A DNA stretch of 64,000 bases, taken from Chitinophaga arvensicola (GTDB lineage: Bacteria > Bacteroidota > Bacteroidia > Chitinophagales > Chitinophagaceae). This document shows, piece by piece, positions 28,410-36,510 of this stretch. How positions within the stretch are numbered: position 1 is the first letter of the stretch; each line of letters begins with the position of its first letter. The position numbers and the translations under genes are program-made. Below the pieces are notes generated by a model. The model was given only the letters and a program-made list of their open reading frames with translations. It was not told the DNA's origin and searched no databases. The DNA lies in contig NZ_FOJG01000001.1 of NCBI RefSeq assembly GCF_900110835.1, positions 1,871,022 through 1,935,021 on the forward strand, written 5' to 3'.

Positions 28410-30518
28410 CTAGCTCAGTTCTATTACGATGGTTTGTTCGTTTCCAATTTTAGTTCCGCCGGGGAGTGATTGTATTTTCACTTTACCGGCACCTTTAACT
28501 ACTACGCGTAGTCCGGCGTTTTCGAGCAGGTAGAGGGCATCTTTCAATCCCATTCCGGTTACATCAGGCACTGCGCCTTTTGTCTGGTTTACCTGCTGGA
28601 AGGCAATTTTACGGTCTGTCACTTTTGCGCTTACCCAGCTATTGTTGGCTGGAGTGCTGCTGACAGGCAGTTGTAATTTCCCCAGGATTTGTTTCCATTC
28701 ACTGCCTTTGCCATTTTTCAGTGACAGCAGGGTATCCAGTTGCATGGTAGCCTGCATGGGTTTTTGTCTTTCTACCGCGATTGCGTACAGTTTATCTGCC
28801 ACTTCTCTAAACACGGGACCCGCAACGTTTGCACCATAGAAGCGCAAAGCATGCGGTTTATTTTTTATCACTACTACACAGGTATACTGTGGGTCATTTG
28901 CAGGAAAGTAGCCCGCAAACGACGATTGATAGATTTTATCTGCGTATCCACGGTTGCCATTGGCCACAAGTGCGGTACCTGTTTTAGCTGCAATGGTGTA
29001 ATAGGGGCTCCGCAGTTTTTTTGCAGTGCCGTCTATAGGTACTCCTTCCAGCATGGCTTGTACCTGTTTCAATGTGTTTTGAGAACAGATGCTGTCCAGC
29101 AATACAGTAGGTTCAAATTGTTTTTCTACCTGGCCATATTCCTGTATAGAATTGACGAGGTAGGGTTTCATCATTTTACCATTGTTGGCCACTGCATTAT
29201 ACAACATGCATGTTTGCAGTGGGCTGATCAGTACTTCGTATCCGAATGCCATCCATGGCAGGGAAGTAGCGCTCCAGGTTTTGGAGGCGGTGGTTTTAAT
29301 CACCGGTCTTCCTTCACCGATCAGATCTATTCCTGTGAACTGATCCAGTCTTAACCTTTTCAGGTGGCCAACGAATTTATTCGGTTGGCGGTTATAGTAC
29401 TGGTAGGCAATTTTCGCCATTCCCACATTGGAACTCAGTTCAAATGCGTGTTTGATGGTAACGTTTTGCGGGCCGGGATGCGGTTCGGAATCGAATACCG
29501 TTCTGCGACCTACCTGCCAGTGACCACCATCCATGTTCACCATGGAGTTCATGGTGGCATATTTATCTTCCAGCACAGCGATAACGGTAGCCAGTTTAAA
29601 AGTGGAACCGGGTTCCGCTACCTGCAGTGCATAATTCATATCTTCCCAGTAGCCGTTGCCATCGGGTTGTTTACCGAGATTGGCAATAGCTTTTATTTTG
29701 CCTGTTTTCACTTCCATGAGAATGCAGGTGCCGTGATCGGCTTCATTCTGCACCATCATGTTCATGAGGGCGGTTTCCACGATATCCTGCATATTCACAT
29801 CGATGGTGGTAACAACATCGCGGCCATTTTCCGGTTCAATATCGTATCCATCTACGGGTACATAGGTACCTCCGGCGATGCGGCGCATCAGTCTTTTACC
29901 GGTAACGCCTTTCAGGTAATCGTTGTAGGTTCTTTCGAGACCTACGCTCTGTGAGTTTTCGCGGGCCAGCCCGATGGTTCTGTTGGCGAGCAGTTTAAAG
30001 GGATTGATGCGCTTACTTTTTGATTCAGCGATCATACCACCTTTGTTTTTGCCGAGGCGAAACATCGGGAAGGAGCGTAACTCCTGGTATTGGTTAAAGG
30101 GCACGTCTCTTTTCAGTAAAAAGTAACGGTCCTTTGTTTTGTATCCTTCCTGCAGCATGGTTTTGTAGGCTGCTTTGCTACGGTCGCCGAAAGTTTGGGA
30201 AAGCGCATAGGAAAGAGAGTCGAGGTTTTCCTTGAACACTTTTCCATTTTTATCCCGGAGTCCATCGGCGGCGAAATCTATCCGGATGTCAAAATAGGGA
30301 ATAGAGGTAGACAGCATTCTGCCTTCCTCCGAGTAGATGGTACCTCTTTCAGCGTCGAGTGCAACATAACCGGTGTGCAGGCTGTCTGCCATGCTACGCC
30401 AGTAGTTGCCCTGTACATTCTGGATATAGAATACTTTCACCAGGATGGCCACGCTAAAGAGCGCCATGCCGATGAGGCACAGATACACTCTCCACAATAT
30501 GTCCTTTTTTACATCCAC
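28410..30518 (-). CDS. ftsI: Peptidoglycan transpeptidase FtsI (PBP3/SpoVD-like, with PASTA domain)
   Basis: The 702-residue class B penicillin-binding protein has a short cytoplasmic part, one membrane helix (about 10-30), a dimerisation domain and a transpeptidase domain. Active-site motifs are EPGSTFKL near 300 (Ser and Lys), SSNVGM near 358 and AAKTGTAL near 512. One PASTA domain closes the protein (about 645-702, PDVTGMGLKDALYLLENAG). It cross-links septal peptidoglycan together with FtsW. The start is GTG at 30518; an in-frame stop lies at 30528-30530 with no ATG between. It is separated from ftsL by an unusual 207-bp gap with hairpins. Confidence 0.95.
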   Translation of the reverse strand: MDVKKDILWRVYLCLIGMALFSVAILVKVFYIQNVQGNYWRSMADSLHTGYVALDAERGTIYSEEGRMLSTSIPYFDIRIDFAADGLRDKNGKVFKENLDSLSYALSQTFGDRSKAAYKTMLQEGYKTKDRYFLLKRDVPFNQYQELRSFPMFRLGKNKGGMIAESKSKRINPFKLLANRTIGLARENSQSVGLERTYNDYLKGVTGKRLMRRIAGGTYVPVDGYDIEPENGRDVVTTIDVNMQDIVETALMNMMVQNEADHGTCILMEVKTGKIKAIANLGKQPDGNGYWEDMNYALQVAEPGSTFKLATVIAVLEDKYATMNSMVNMDGGHWQVGRRTVFDSEPHPGPQNVTIKHAFELSSNVGMAKIAYQYYNRQPNKFVGHLKRLRLDQFTGIDLIGEGRPVIKTTASKTWSATSLPWMAFGYEVLISPLQTCMLYNAVANNGKMMKPYLVNSIQEYGQVEKQFEPTVLLDSICSQNTLKQVQAMLEGVPIDGTAKKLRSPYYTIAAKTGTALVANGNRGYADKIYQSSFAGYFPANDPQYTCVVVIKNKPHALRFYGANVAGPVFREVADKLYAIAVERQKPMQATMQLDTLLSLKNGKGSEWKQILGKLQLPVSSTPANNSWVSAKVTDRKIAFQQVNQTKGAVPDVTGMGLKDALYLLENAGLRVVVKGAGKVKIQSLPGGTKIGNEQTIVIELS

Positions 30519-30544
30519 GATGTTATTTTAGCTTTTGACTATCC

Positions 30545-30605
30545 GCTTTTAGCTGTTAACCTTCTGCGTTGTGCAAAAGGCTAACAGCTAGCAGCTAAGA
30601 GCTTA
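30545..30605. repeat. Imperfect inverted repeat between ftsL and ftsI
   Basis: A 17-bp stem with two mismatches (30551-30567 with 30573-30589) encloses a 5-nt loop. Flanking copies of the word AGCT with TTA lengthen it with a bulge (GCTTTT at 30545-30550, AGCTAAGAGC near 30593-30602). It sits in a 207-bp gap in an otherwise tightly packed part of the dcw cluster. A weaker CCTGA/TCAGG hairpin follows at 30680-30697. Confidence 0.6.
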
Positions 30606-30725
30606 TAAGAAGATACCTGACACTGGCTGCATTTGTAATTGAGATGCTTGCCATTGATTTGATTTACCAGCATCCCCGACCTGAGTTCTGGGTCAGGCGG
30701 GCAGCGTCAGGCATCAGTATTAAAT

Positions 30726-31100
30726 TCATTTTTCTGTTTCCTTTTTCAGCACAATCTTCTGTGGAGGGGAGCTGAGTTGTTTAAGGCCCAGCGGCTCTAC
30801 GGACTTGCTGACTTCACTCATTTTGCTTCGAAACATGAGCTCACTTTTCACATTGATGTACTCCCACTTCAGCTCTTTAATTTCTTTGCCCAGTTTGTTG
30901 ATACGTCTGATCTTTTTCTCGGCGAGGTGGCTGTTGGCGATATAGACCAGTGCCAGCACTGCCAGGAAGCCGATAAAGGGCATGTTTTGCACCAACGCTC
31001 TGTAGTTGATGCGCAAACGCCATTCTTTACGTTCCGGTGGGGTATTAATTTCTTCCGCCGGACTTTCCTGGATGGTATCTATATCTTCTTCCTGCAACAC
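30726..31100 (-). CDS. ftsL: FtsL-like cell division protein
   Basis: The 124-residue bitopic protein has an acidic cytoplasmic N-terminus (about 1-38), one transmembrane helix (MPFIGFLAVLALVYIANSHL, about 40-59) and a periplasmic coiled-coil-like stretch (EKKIRRINKLGKEIKELKWE). Size and topology agree with FtsL, the partner of FtsQ and activator of FtsWI, and the gene stands between rsmH and ftsI exactly where ftsL is expected. Sequence conservation in this family is low, so the call leans on topology and position. The start is GTG at 31100, since a stop occurs just upstream and the next Met is at the membrane helix. Confidence 0.82.
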   Translation of the reverse strand: MLQEEDIDTIQESPAEEINTPPERKEWRLRINYRALVQNMPFIGFLAVLALVYIANSHLAEKKIRRINKLGKEIKELKWEYINVKSELMFRSKMSEVSKSVEPLGLKQLSSPPQKIVLKKETEK

Positions 31101-31199
31101 GCTCTATGCCTTTTTAAAAATTGACAATATAAACCTGAACGCAAACCAAAACAGATGTGTATAGGATAGGGTAGGATGTGGTGCGCGGTTAAATCCACG

Positions 31200-32111
31200 T
31201 CACGCTTGTTTTTCGGCCACCCGCAGTTTTGCACTTCTGGATCTTCCATTAAGTTTCAATTCTGCATCGCTGGCGGTAACCGGTTTTTTTGTGATTAATC
31301 TGAACAATTTAGGGGGTGTTTCTTTTGCAAACGGATCTTCCGGTGCTTCTTCAAAACTTCCAGTCTTCATAAAATTTTTCACCATCCTGTCTTCCAGCGA
31401 GTGGAAAGTAATGACGGCGAGTCTTCCTCCCGGTTTCAGCACGTTGGTAGCTTGCTCCAGTAAATCTTTCAGTGCGCCCAGTTCATCGTTTACGGCGATA
31501 CGCAAAGCCTGGAAAACCTGCGCCAGGTATTTTTGCGGGTTGCCTTTTACGATAGGCTGGATCACTGATTTAAATTCAGTGATGGTGCGCATGGGGTGTG
31601 TTTTGCGCTGCTTTACGATTGTCTGTGCGAGGGTTTTGGCGTTGGTTACTTCTCCGTATTCCTGGAAAATCAGTTGTAACCTGGCTTCGCCCCATGTTGC
31701 CAGCAATTGTGCGGCAGTAAATTCAGTTCTTGTATCCATCCGCATATCCAGATCGCCATCGAAGCGAATACTGAAGCCTCTTTCTGCTGTATCGAACTGG
31801 TGCGATGAAACGCCCAGATCCGCCAGTACACCGTCTACCTGTTCTGCTTTATGTAACTTCAGAAAGCGTTGCAGATGACGGAAATTTTGTTGTACAAAAG
31901 TGACACGTTCGTCTATGATCCTGTTCCGGTAAGCGTCTTCATCCTGATCAAATACTATCAGCCGTCCTTTTTCACCCAGTTTCTCCAATATGGCTCTTGA
32001 ATGTCCTCCGCCTCCAAACGTGGCGTCTACATAAATCCCATCGGGATTGATCTGTAAAAGCTCCGTTGTTTCCTGCAGCAGAACGGGTAAATGATATTGT
32101 TGTTCGCCCAT
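31200..32111 (-). CDS. rsmH: 16S rRNA m4C1402 methyltransferase RsmH (MraW)
   Basis: The 303-residue SAM-dependent methyltransferase modifies C1402 in the 30S P site. Motifs are YHLPVLLQETTELL (6-19), the SAM-binding DATFGGGGHSRAIL near 31, GVLADLGVSSHQFD near 101, RGFSIRFDGDLDMRMD near 117 and ITFHSLEDRMVKNFM near 233. Its length is typical. It is the second gene of the dcw cluster, 12 bp downstream of mraZ. Confidence 0.97.
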   Translation of the reverse strand: MGEQQYHLPVLLQETTELLQINPDGIYVDATFGGGGHSRAILEKLGEKGRLIVFDQDEDAYRNRIIDERVTFVQQNFRHLQRFLKLHKAEQVDGVLADLGVSSHQFDTAERGFSIRFDGDLDMRMDTRTEFTAAQLLATWGEARLQLIFQEYGEVTNAKTLAQTIVKQRKTHPMRTITEFKSVIQPIVKGNPQKYLAQVFQALRIAVNDELGALKDLLEQATNVLKPGGRLAVITFHSLEDRMVKNFMKTGSFEEAPEDPFAKETPPKLFRLITKKPVTASDAELKLNGRSRSAKLRVAEKQA

Positions 32112-32123
32112 ATGCTCCCCTCT

Positions 32124-32591
32124 TTAAATTGAAATGTTGTTATCTCCTCCTCCCATTACCTGTTGTGCCAGATCACTGAACGCTCCTGGTGAGAAATTTT
32201 CAAAGAACTCCTGGTATTTACCTTTATCCCAGATCTCGATTTTATTGGATGCTGCTGCCAGCACAATATCTTTTTCCAGATTGGCGTACGACAGCAGGTT
32301 TTTCGGTACCAGCAGTCTTCCTGCGCTGTCTAACTCCAGAATGGTCGCCCCGTTTAAGAAGTACCGCCTGAATTCCCTTACTTTTGGATCAAAGTCATTC
32401 AACTTGCTGATACGCTCGAAAATAGGCTGCCATTCATTCATGGGATACAGGGACAAGCATTTTTCAAACCCTCGGTTAATCACAAACTGTCCTCCGGCCC
32501 CGTCTGTTAACTGCTTTTTGAATCCGGCAGGTAACAGAAAGCGTCCTTTTGCGTCCAGCGTCGATTCATATTCACCGAGAAATCCTGTCAT
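32124..32591 (-). CDS. mraZ: Transcriptional regulator MraZ
   Basis: The 155-residue SpoVT/AbrB-fold protein has two MraZ repeats, with the DNA-contacting motifs LDAKGRFLLPAGF (about 10-22) and LDSAGRLLVPKNLL (about 86-99). MraZ forms rings and represses its own dcw operon in model bacteria (family knowledge). The ATG at 32591 (MTGFLGEYESTLDAKGRF) is preferred because it gives the normal N-terminus; the longer start at 32630 would place 13 extra residues in the operator. Four adjoining decamers lie 23-62 bp upstream, consistent with autoregulation. Confidence 0.95.
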   Translation of the reverse strand: MTGFLGEYESTLDAKGRFLLPAGFKKQLTDGAGGQFVINRGFEKCLSLYPMNEWQPIFERISKLNDFDPKVREFRRYFLNGATILELDSAGRLLVPKNLLSYANLEKDIVLAAASNKIEIWDKGKYQEFFENFSPGAFSDLAQQVMGGGDNNISI

Positions 32592-32613
32592 ACCATGGGG
32601 CAAAGTCCTTGAA

Positions 32614-32653
32614 AATCCATTTTCTAACACAAAATAACACTTTTTCCCACTTT
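32614..32653 (-). promoter_or_regulatory. Putative MraZ operator: four adjacent decamers
   Basis: On the minus strand four decamers follow each other without gaps: AAAGTGGGAA (32644-32653), AAAGTGTTAT (32634-32643), TTTGTGTTAG (32624-32633) and AAAATGGATT (32614-32623). Known MraZ sites are TGGGA or AAAGTGG motifs repeated every 10 bp, and these share the spacing and a central GTG/ATG. The array lies directly before mraZ. A near-consensus -7 element overlaps (TATTTTG within the middle decamers), which would suit repression by occlusion. Confidence 0.62.
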
Positions 32654-32678
32654 TTAACGAAAAAATACTTTATAAATT

Positions 32679-32987
32679 TTTTCCACAGATGCAAGCGCCT
32701 GCATCATAGGCCTTTCGCTATCATTTATGCACGGATATGGTGCATTAAATCATAATGCATGTGTAAAATGTGTGCATAACGCATGTTTGATTGTGAATAT
32801 CGTGTTAGTAGCCCATGGGGTGCGTCCTTCCAAAAAATGATAGCGGGTGGGAAAATGATGCGTTTTAATATTTATGCGTAAGTAAATTTTATAATTTGAG
32901 GTCTTTTTTTGCGTTTTCAATGCCAGGAAATTCAATTTTCCACACCCTGGTGGGAAAAATGTCAGCAACTCCCGCGATAGTGGAAAA
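32679..32987. promoter_or_regulatory. mraZ-bamD intergenic region with DnaA-box-like and TGCA motifs
   Basis: The 499 bp between divergent mraZ and bamD contain TTTTCCACA at 32679-32687 and 32936-32944 (both fit the DnaA-box pattern TTWTNCACA) and GTGGGAAAA at 32847-32855 and 32950-32958. Six TGCA motifs also lie within 32689-32777, the first two forming the perfect inverted repeat GATGCA/TGCATC (32688-32705). No ORF with coding character is visible. Function is inference. Confidence 0.35.
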
Positions 32988-33072
32988 CCCAGCATTCGGC
33001 GATTTAATTCCCCCTTTTGCAAAATTTTAACAGCAATGAAAATCTCTCTGCCTTACATTTACATTTAATTCT

Positions 33073-33080
33073 TAATTTTG
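33073..33080 (+). promoter_or_regulatory. Putative -7 box of bamD promoter
   Basis: TAATTTTG matches TAnnTTTG exactly, 10 bp before the bamD ATG, which would give a very short leader. A -33 TTG is not evident at the right distance. Confidence 0.4.
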
Positions 33081-33090
33081 CCACTCTTTT

Positions 33091-33921
33091 ATGCGGAAAT
33101 TTTTATTGTACATCAGTGTTCTTGCCGTAATCGTAACTACCTCCTGTAACAACCAGTTGCGGAGGATAGAGAAAAGCAACAACTTTGAAAAGAAGTTGGA
33201 TTACGCCAACCAGCTGTTCCAAAAGAAAAAATACAATACGGCCATCACGCTCTATACAGACCTCGTACAGGTGTACAAGGGTACTGATAAGTTTGAGCCT
33301 ATGTATTACAATTTCGCATATTGCTCTTACTATGTAAAGGATTATGTACAGGCAGCATTCCAGTTTAAGAATTACCTGGACCTCTTCCCGAACAGCCCCA
33401 GAGCCGTGGAGATAGATTATATGCAGGCTTACTGCTATTACAAACAGTCACCTAAGGTATCCCTGGATCAGACCAATACCATGAAGGCCATTGCTGCCAT
33501 GCAAACCTTCATCAATAACTATCCAACCGCCGAAAAAGTGTCAGAAGCGAACCTCGTAATCGAGTTGTGCAGAAGAAAGCTGGAAAAGAAAGAGTTCTCC
33601 AGCGCCGAATTGTATTATAACCTGGGCTTCTTCAAAGCCGCCGGTATTGCCTTCAAAAACCTGATGCGCAATTACCCCGACTCTGATAAAAGCGATGGCT
33701 ACAAAGTAATGGCCATCAGATCCTACTATAATTATGCTAAAAACAGTATTCCCGAGAGACAAAAAGAGCGCTACGCCACTGTTCTCGACGAATACCTGGA
33801 CTTCGCGGATCACTACCCGAACAGCAAATTAAAGCCGGATGCCGAAAAATTTTATACCTTAGCACAAAACAACATAAAATCACTGGATAATGAGCAAATT
33901 AAAGCGAAGTCTAACCAGTAG
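33091..33921 (+). CDS. bamD: Outer-membrane assembly lipoprotein BamD
   Basis: The 276-residue lipoprotein has lipobox TTSC (Cys near 19), followed by tandem TPR-like helices (YANQLFQKKKYNTAITLYTD, AAFQFKNYLDLFPNSPRA). This is the YfiO/BamD pattern. In the periplasm it works with BamA to insert beta-barrel proteins into the outer membrane. It overlaps the start of rpoZ by 32 bp, so translation is probably coupled. First gene of the run bamD-rpoZ-coaBC-porD. Confidence 0.92.
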   Translation: MRKFLLYISVLAVIVTTSCNNQLRRIEKSNNFEKKLDYANQLFQKKKYNTAITLYTDLVQVYKGTDKFEPMYYNFAYCSYYVKDYVQAAFQFKNYLDLFPNSPRAVEIDYMQAYCYYKQSPKVSLDQTNTMKAIAAMQTFINNYPTAEKVSEANLVIELCRRKLEKKEFSSAELYYNLGFFKAAGIAFKNLMRNYPDSDKSDGYKVMAIRSYYNYAKNSIPERQKERYATVLDEYLDFADHYPNSKLKPDAEKFYTLAQNNIKSLDNEQIKAKSNQ

Positions 33922-34231
33922 CCTTAATCCCTGGGTAGAAACCAAAAATACTACCGATATTAAGAACAGAACTGGTAATTTATATGAGTCTATTGCCGTG
34001 ATAGCCAAACGCGCCAATCAGATCAATATTTCCGTGAAAGAGGAGCTCCATTCCAAACTGGAAGAGTTTGCCAGTCATACTGACAATCTTGAAGAAGTGC
34101 ATGAGAACAAGGAGCAGATCGAAATTTCCCGGTTTTATGAAAGACTGGCAAATCCTGCGATCCAGGCTACACAGGAGTTCCTGGACAGCAAAATTTATTT
34201 CCGCAAGAACGATGACGATTTGTTTAGCTAA
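33890..34231 (+). CDS. rpoZ: RNA polymerase omega subunit (Bacteroidota form)
   Basis: The 113-residue protein begins MSKLKRSLTSSLNPWVETKN and contains NLYESIAVIAKRANQI, the counterpart of the conserved omega helix that clamps the beta' C-terminus. The family is short and only weakly like the proteobacterial form. The start is the ATG at 33890, inside the last codons of bamD. Gene order bamD-rpoZ-coaBC supports the call. It is followed by a terminator. Confidence 0.88.
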   Translation: MSKLKRSLTSSLNPWVETKNTTDIKNRTGNLYESIAVIAKRANQINISVKEELHSKLEEFASHTDNLEEVHENKEQIEISRFYERLANPAIQATQEFLDSKIYFRKNDDDLFS

Positions 34232-34291
34232 TCGCCCGCACTTTATTTTGTGTGGCGCGTGATTGCGAAAAATAAAAATATTAATTTCATG

Positions 34292-34323
34292 GCGGCAGAA
34301 TGATTTCTGCCGCTTTTGTTTTT
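34292..34323 (+). terminator. Terminator after rpoZ
   Basis: Perfect 9-bp stem (GCGGCAGAA at 34292-34300, complement at 34305-34313), 4-nt loop and a T-rich tail (TTTTGTTTTTG). It lies just before coaBC, so coaBC needs read-through or its own start site. Confidence 0.82.
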
Positions 34324-34348
34324 GTATATGTCCATGGACGCTATCAAA

Positions 34349-35554
34349 ATGCTACAAGGAAAGAAAATCCTCCTGGGAGTGAGCGGCAGCATTGCCGCCT
34401 ACAAGGCTGCTACCCTCATACGCCTGCTGGTAAAGGAAGGCGCCGAAGTGAAAGTCGTAATGACCAACGCTGCCACCGGTTTCATTACTCCCCTTACCCT
34501 GGCCACCCTCTCTAAAAACGAGGTTCCCCTGAACATCAGTGATCACGACAGCTGGAATAACCATGTGAGGCTGGGCCGCTGGGCCGATGTCATGCTCATT
34601 GCCCCCGCTTCTGCCAATACCATCGCCAAAATGGCGCTCGGGCTCTGTGATAACCTCCTGCTGGCGGTATATCTCTCCGCTACCTGCCCGGTGATGTTTG
34701 CCCCTGCCATGGATGAAGACATGTGGCATCATCCTGCCACCCGCAGCAATGTGGATAAACTCATCTCCTACGGTCATCAGCAAATTCCGATCGCTACCGG
34801 TGAACTGGCCAGTGGCCTCTTCGGAGAAGGACGGATGGCGGAACCGGAACAGATAGTTGCTTTCCTGAAAACGCATTTTCAGCAGAAAAACGGAAATAAA
34901 CCACTAAACGGCACCACCGCCATTGTAACGGCTGGTCCAACTATCGAACATATAGACCCGGTTCGCTATATCAGCAACCATTCCAGCGGGAAAATGGGTA
35001 TCGCCATCGCGGAAGCCCTGGCTGATGCCGGCGCCAACGTTCAACTGGTGCTGGGTCCCACTTCCCAGCAAACCTCCCATACTGGTATCACTACTATCAA
35101 GGTGCAAACCGCTCAGGAGATGTTTGAAGCCGTAACCACCAGGTTTCCGCATGCCGGAATTGTAGTAGCCGCCGCCGCAGTAGCAGATTACCGCCCCGCA
35201 AATGTGGCCGACCGGAAAATCAAGAAGGGAGAAGCGCAATTGCACATCGACCTGGAAAAAACACCCGACATCCTCCGTTCATTGGGCGATAGCAAAGGAC
35301 CACAGCAATTGCTGGTAGGCTTCTCCCTGGAAACAAACAATGAAAAGGAATATGCACTGAAAAAGCTGCGTGAAAAACACCTGGACCTGATCGTCATGAA
35401 TTCCCTGGCAGATGCCGGTGCCGGCTTTAACTATGATACCAACAAAGTAACCCTGTTTGATAAAAACGGCCAGGAACGTAGCTTCCCCCTCAAATCCAAA
35501 CAGGAAGTGGCTCAGGATATTGTTTCCGCTATAATCGAATTGCAACATGCATAA
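34349..35554 (+). CDS. coaBC: Phosphopantothenoylcysteine synthetase/decarboxylase CoaBC
   Basis: The 401-residue bifunctional enzyme makes 4'-phosphopantetheine for coenzyme A. The flavoprotein decarboxylase half has GVSGSIAAYKAATLI (9-23), the active-site His in NNHVRLGRWAD near 70 and PAMDEDMW near 115, where Asp stands in the usual Asn position of the PxMNxxMW motif. The ligase half has TAGPTIEHIDPVRYISNHSSG near 190 and VAAAAVADYRP near 270. The ATG at 34349 (MLQGKKILLGV) is chosen because earlier starts (34328, 34334) add a few residues and a TTG at 34316 lies in the terminator. Its end overlaps the next gene by 8 bp. Confidence 0.95.
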   Translation: MLQGKKILLGVSGSIAAYKAATLIRLLVKEGAEVKVVMTNAATGFITPLTLATLSKNEVPLNISDHDSWNNHVRLGRWADVMLIAPASANTIAKMALGLCDNLLLAVYLSATCPVMFAPAMDEDMWHHPATRSNVDKLISYGHQQIPIATGELASGLFGEGRMAEPEQIVAFLKTHFQQKNGNKPLNGTTAIVTAGPTIEHIDPVRYISNHSSGKMGIAIAEALADAGANVQLVLGPTSQQTSHTGITTIKVQTAQEMFEAVTTRFPHAGIVVAAAAVADYRPANVADRKIKKGEAQLHIDLEKTPDILRSLGDSKGPQQLLVGFSLETNNEKEYALKKLREKHLDLIVMNSLADAGAGFNYDTNKVTLFDKNGQERSFPLKSKQEVAQDIVSAIIELQHA

Positions 35555-36476
35555 TCGTTTCCCGTTGATCCTGCTGCTGGCAGGTATTTTTTTATTTATC
35601 TGCGTTCATCCCGCCAGGGCCCAGGAAATCAGGGCCAATGTATCGGTAGTTGCCCAACAGGTACAGGGGGTCGACAAAAAAATATTTACCACCCTGCAGA
35701 ATTCTATCCGGGAATTCCTGAATAACCGGCATTGGGCGAATGATGCCTTTACACCCGCAGAGCGGATAGAATGCAACTTCCTCCTGAATATCACAGGTAC
35801 CTCCGGGCCTGATACCTATAAGGGAACACTTACCATTCAGGCCACCAGACCGGTGTTCAACAGCGGTTATGTGACCAGTCTCCTGAATATCCAGGACCCC
35901 AACATCGTGTTCCGGTATGTGGAATTCCAGCAACTGGAATTCAGCGATACCCGCATTGTGGGAAATGACCCGCTGGCGTCCAACCTGACGGCTGTTCTGG
36001 CCTATTATGTGAATATCATCCTGGGGCTCGACTATGACTCCTTTGCACCGCGCGGAGGAGATATGTATTATAAGAAAGCACTGAATATTGTGAATAATGC
36101 ACCGGATGGAAAAGACATTTCCGGCTGGAAAGCTTTTGAAGGTAACCGCAACCGCTATTGGCTACAGGACAACCTGTTGAACGCGAAGTTTCTGCAGTTT
36201 CATGATGTGATGTACCAGTATCACCGGCTTGGACTGGATGTGATGTATGATGATGTGGCAAAAGGCCGTGCAGCAATCCTTAACTGCCTGAATATGCTGT
36301 ATTCCATTCACCAGGACATCCCCAACTCCATGCTGATGCAAACTTTTTACAGTGCGAAAGGAGAAGAATTATTGAAAATATTCTCGAAGGCAACACCACA
36401 GGAAAAAAGTCGTGCTGCGGAATTGCTGTCCCAGATGGATATTCCCAATGCGCAGAAGTATCAACAAATGAAATAA
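35547..36476 (+). CDS. porD: DUF4835 family protein, PorD-like T9SS component
   Basis: The 309-residue protein has a signal peptide ending ARAQ (about residue 25). The mature part begins EIRANVSVVAQQVQGVDKKIF and includes YYVNIILGLDYDSFAPRGGD, typical of DUF4835. Proteins of this family next to coaBC in Bacteroidota are named PorD and associated with type IX secretion, but the biochemical role is unclear. It overlaps coaBC by 8 bp and is followed by a DUF4296 lipoprotein gene. Assignment to the DUF is firm; the T9SS role is from family knowledge and agrees with sprA at the window end. Confidence 0.8.
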   Translation: MHNRFPLILLLAGIFLFICVHPARAQEIRANVSVVAQQVQGVDKKIFTTLQNSIREFLNNRHWANDAFTPAERIECNFLLNITGTSGPDTYKGTLTIQATRPVFNSGYVTSLLNIQDPNIVFRYVEFQQLEFSDTRIVGNDPLASNLTAVLAYYVNIILGLDYDSFAPRGGDMYYKKALNIVNNAPDGKDISGWKAFEGNRNRYWLQDNLLNAKFLQFHDVMYQYHRLGLDVMYDDVAKGRAAILNCLNMLYSIHQDIPNSMLMQTFYSAKGEELLKIFSKATPQEKSRAAELLSQMDIPNAQKYQQMK

Positions 36477-36510
36477 CAGCAGTCTGCTGCAAAAAGATAT
36501 TATAACGAGT

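Noticed and set aside
28740..29954. Two plus-strand open frames (about 200 codons each) opposite ftsI
   Set aside because: Both are shadows of the ftsI coding strand; products are Cys/His/Phe-rich with no domain pattern.
30680..30697. REP-like element CCTGA/TCAGG
   Set aside because: The stem is only five base pairs and no second copy was found in the window; kept only as a note on the ftsL-ftsI gap.
32592..33090. Replication origin in the mraZ-bamD gap
   Set aside because: Two DnaA-box-like sites and AT-richness are not enough; there is no dnaA, dnaN or other origin-linked gene in the window.
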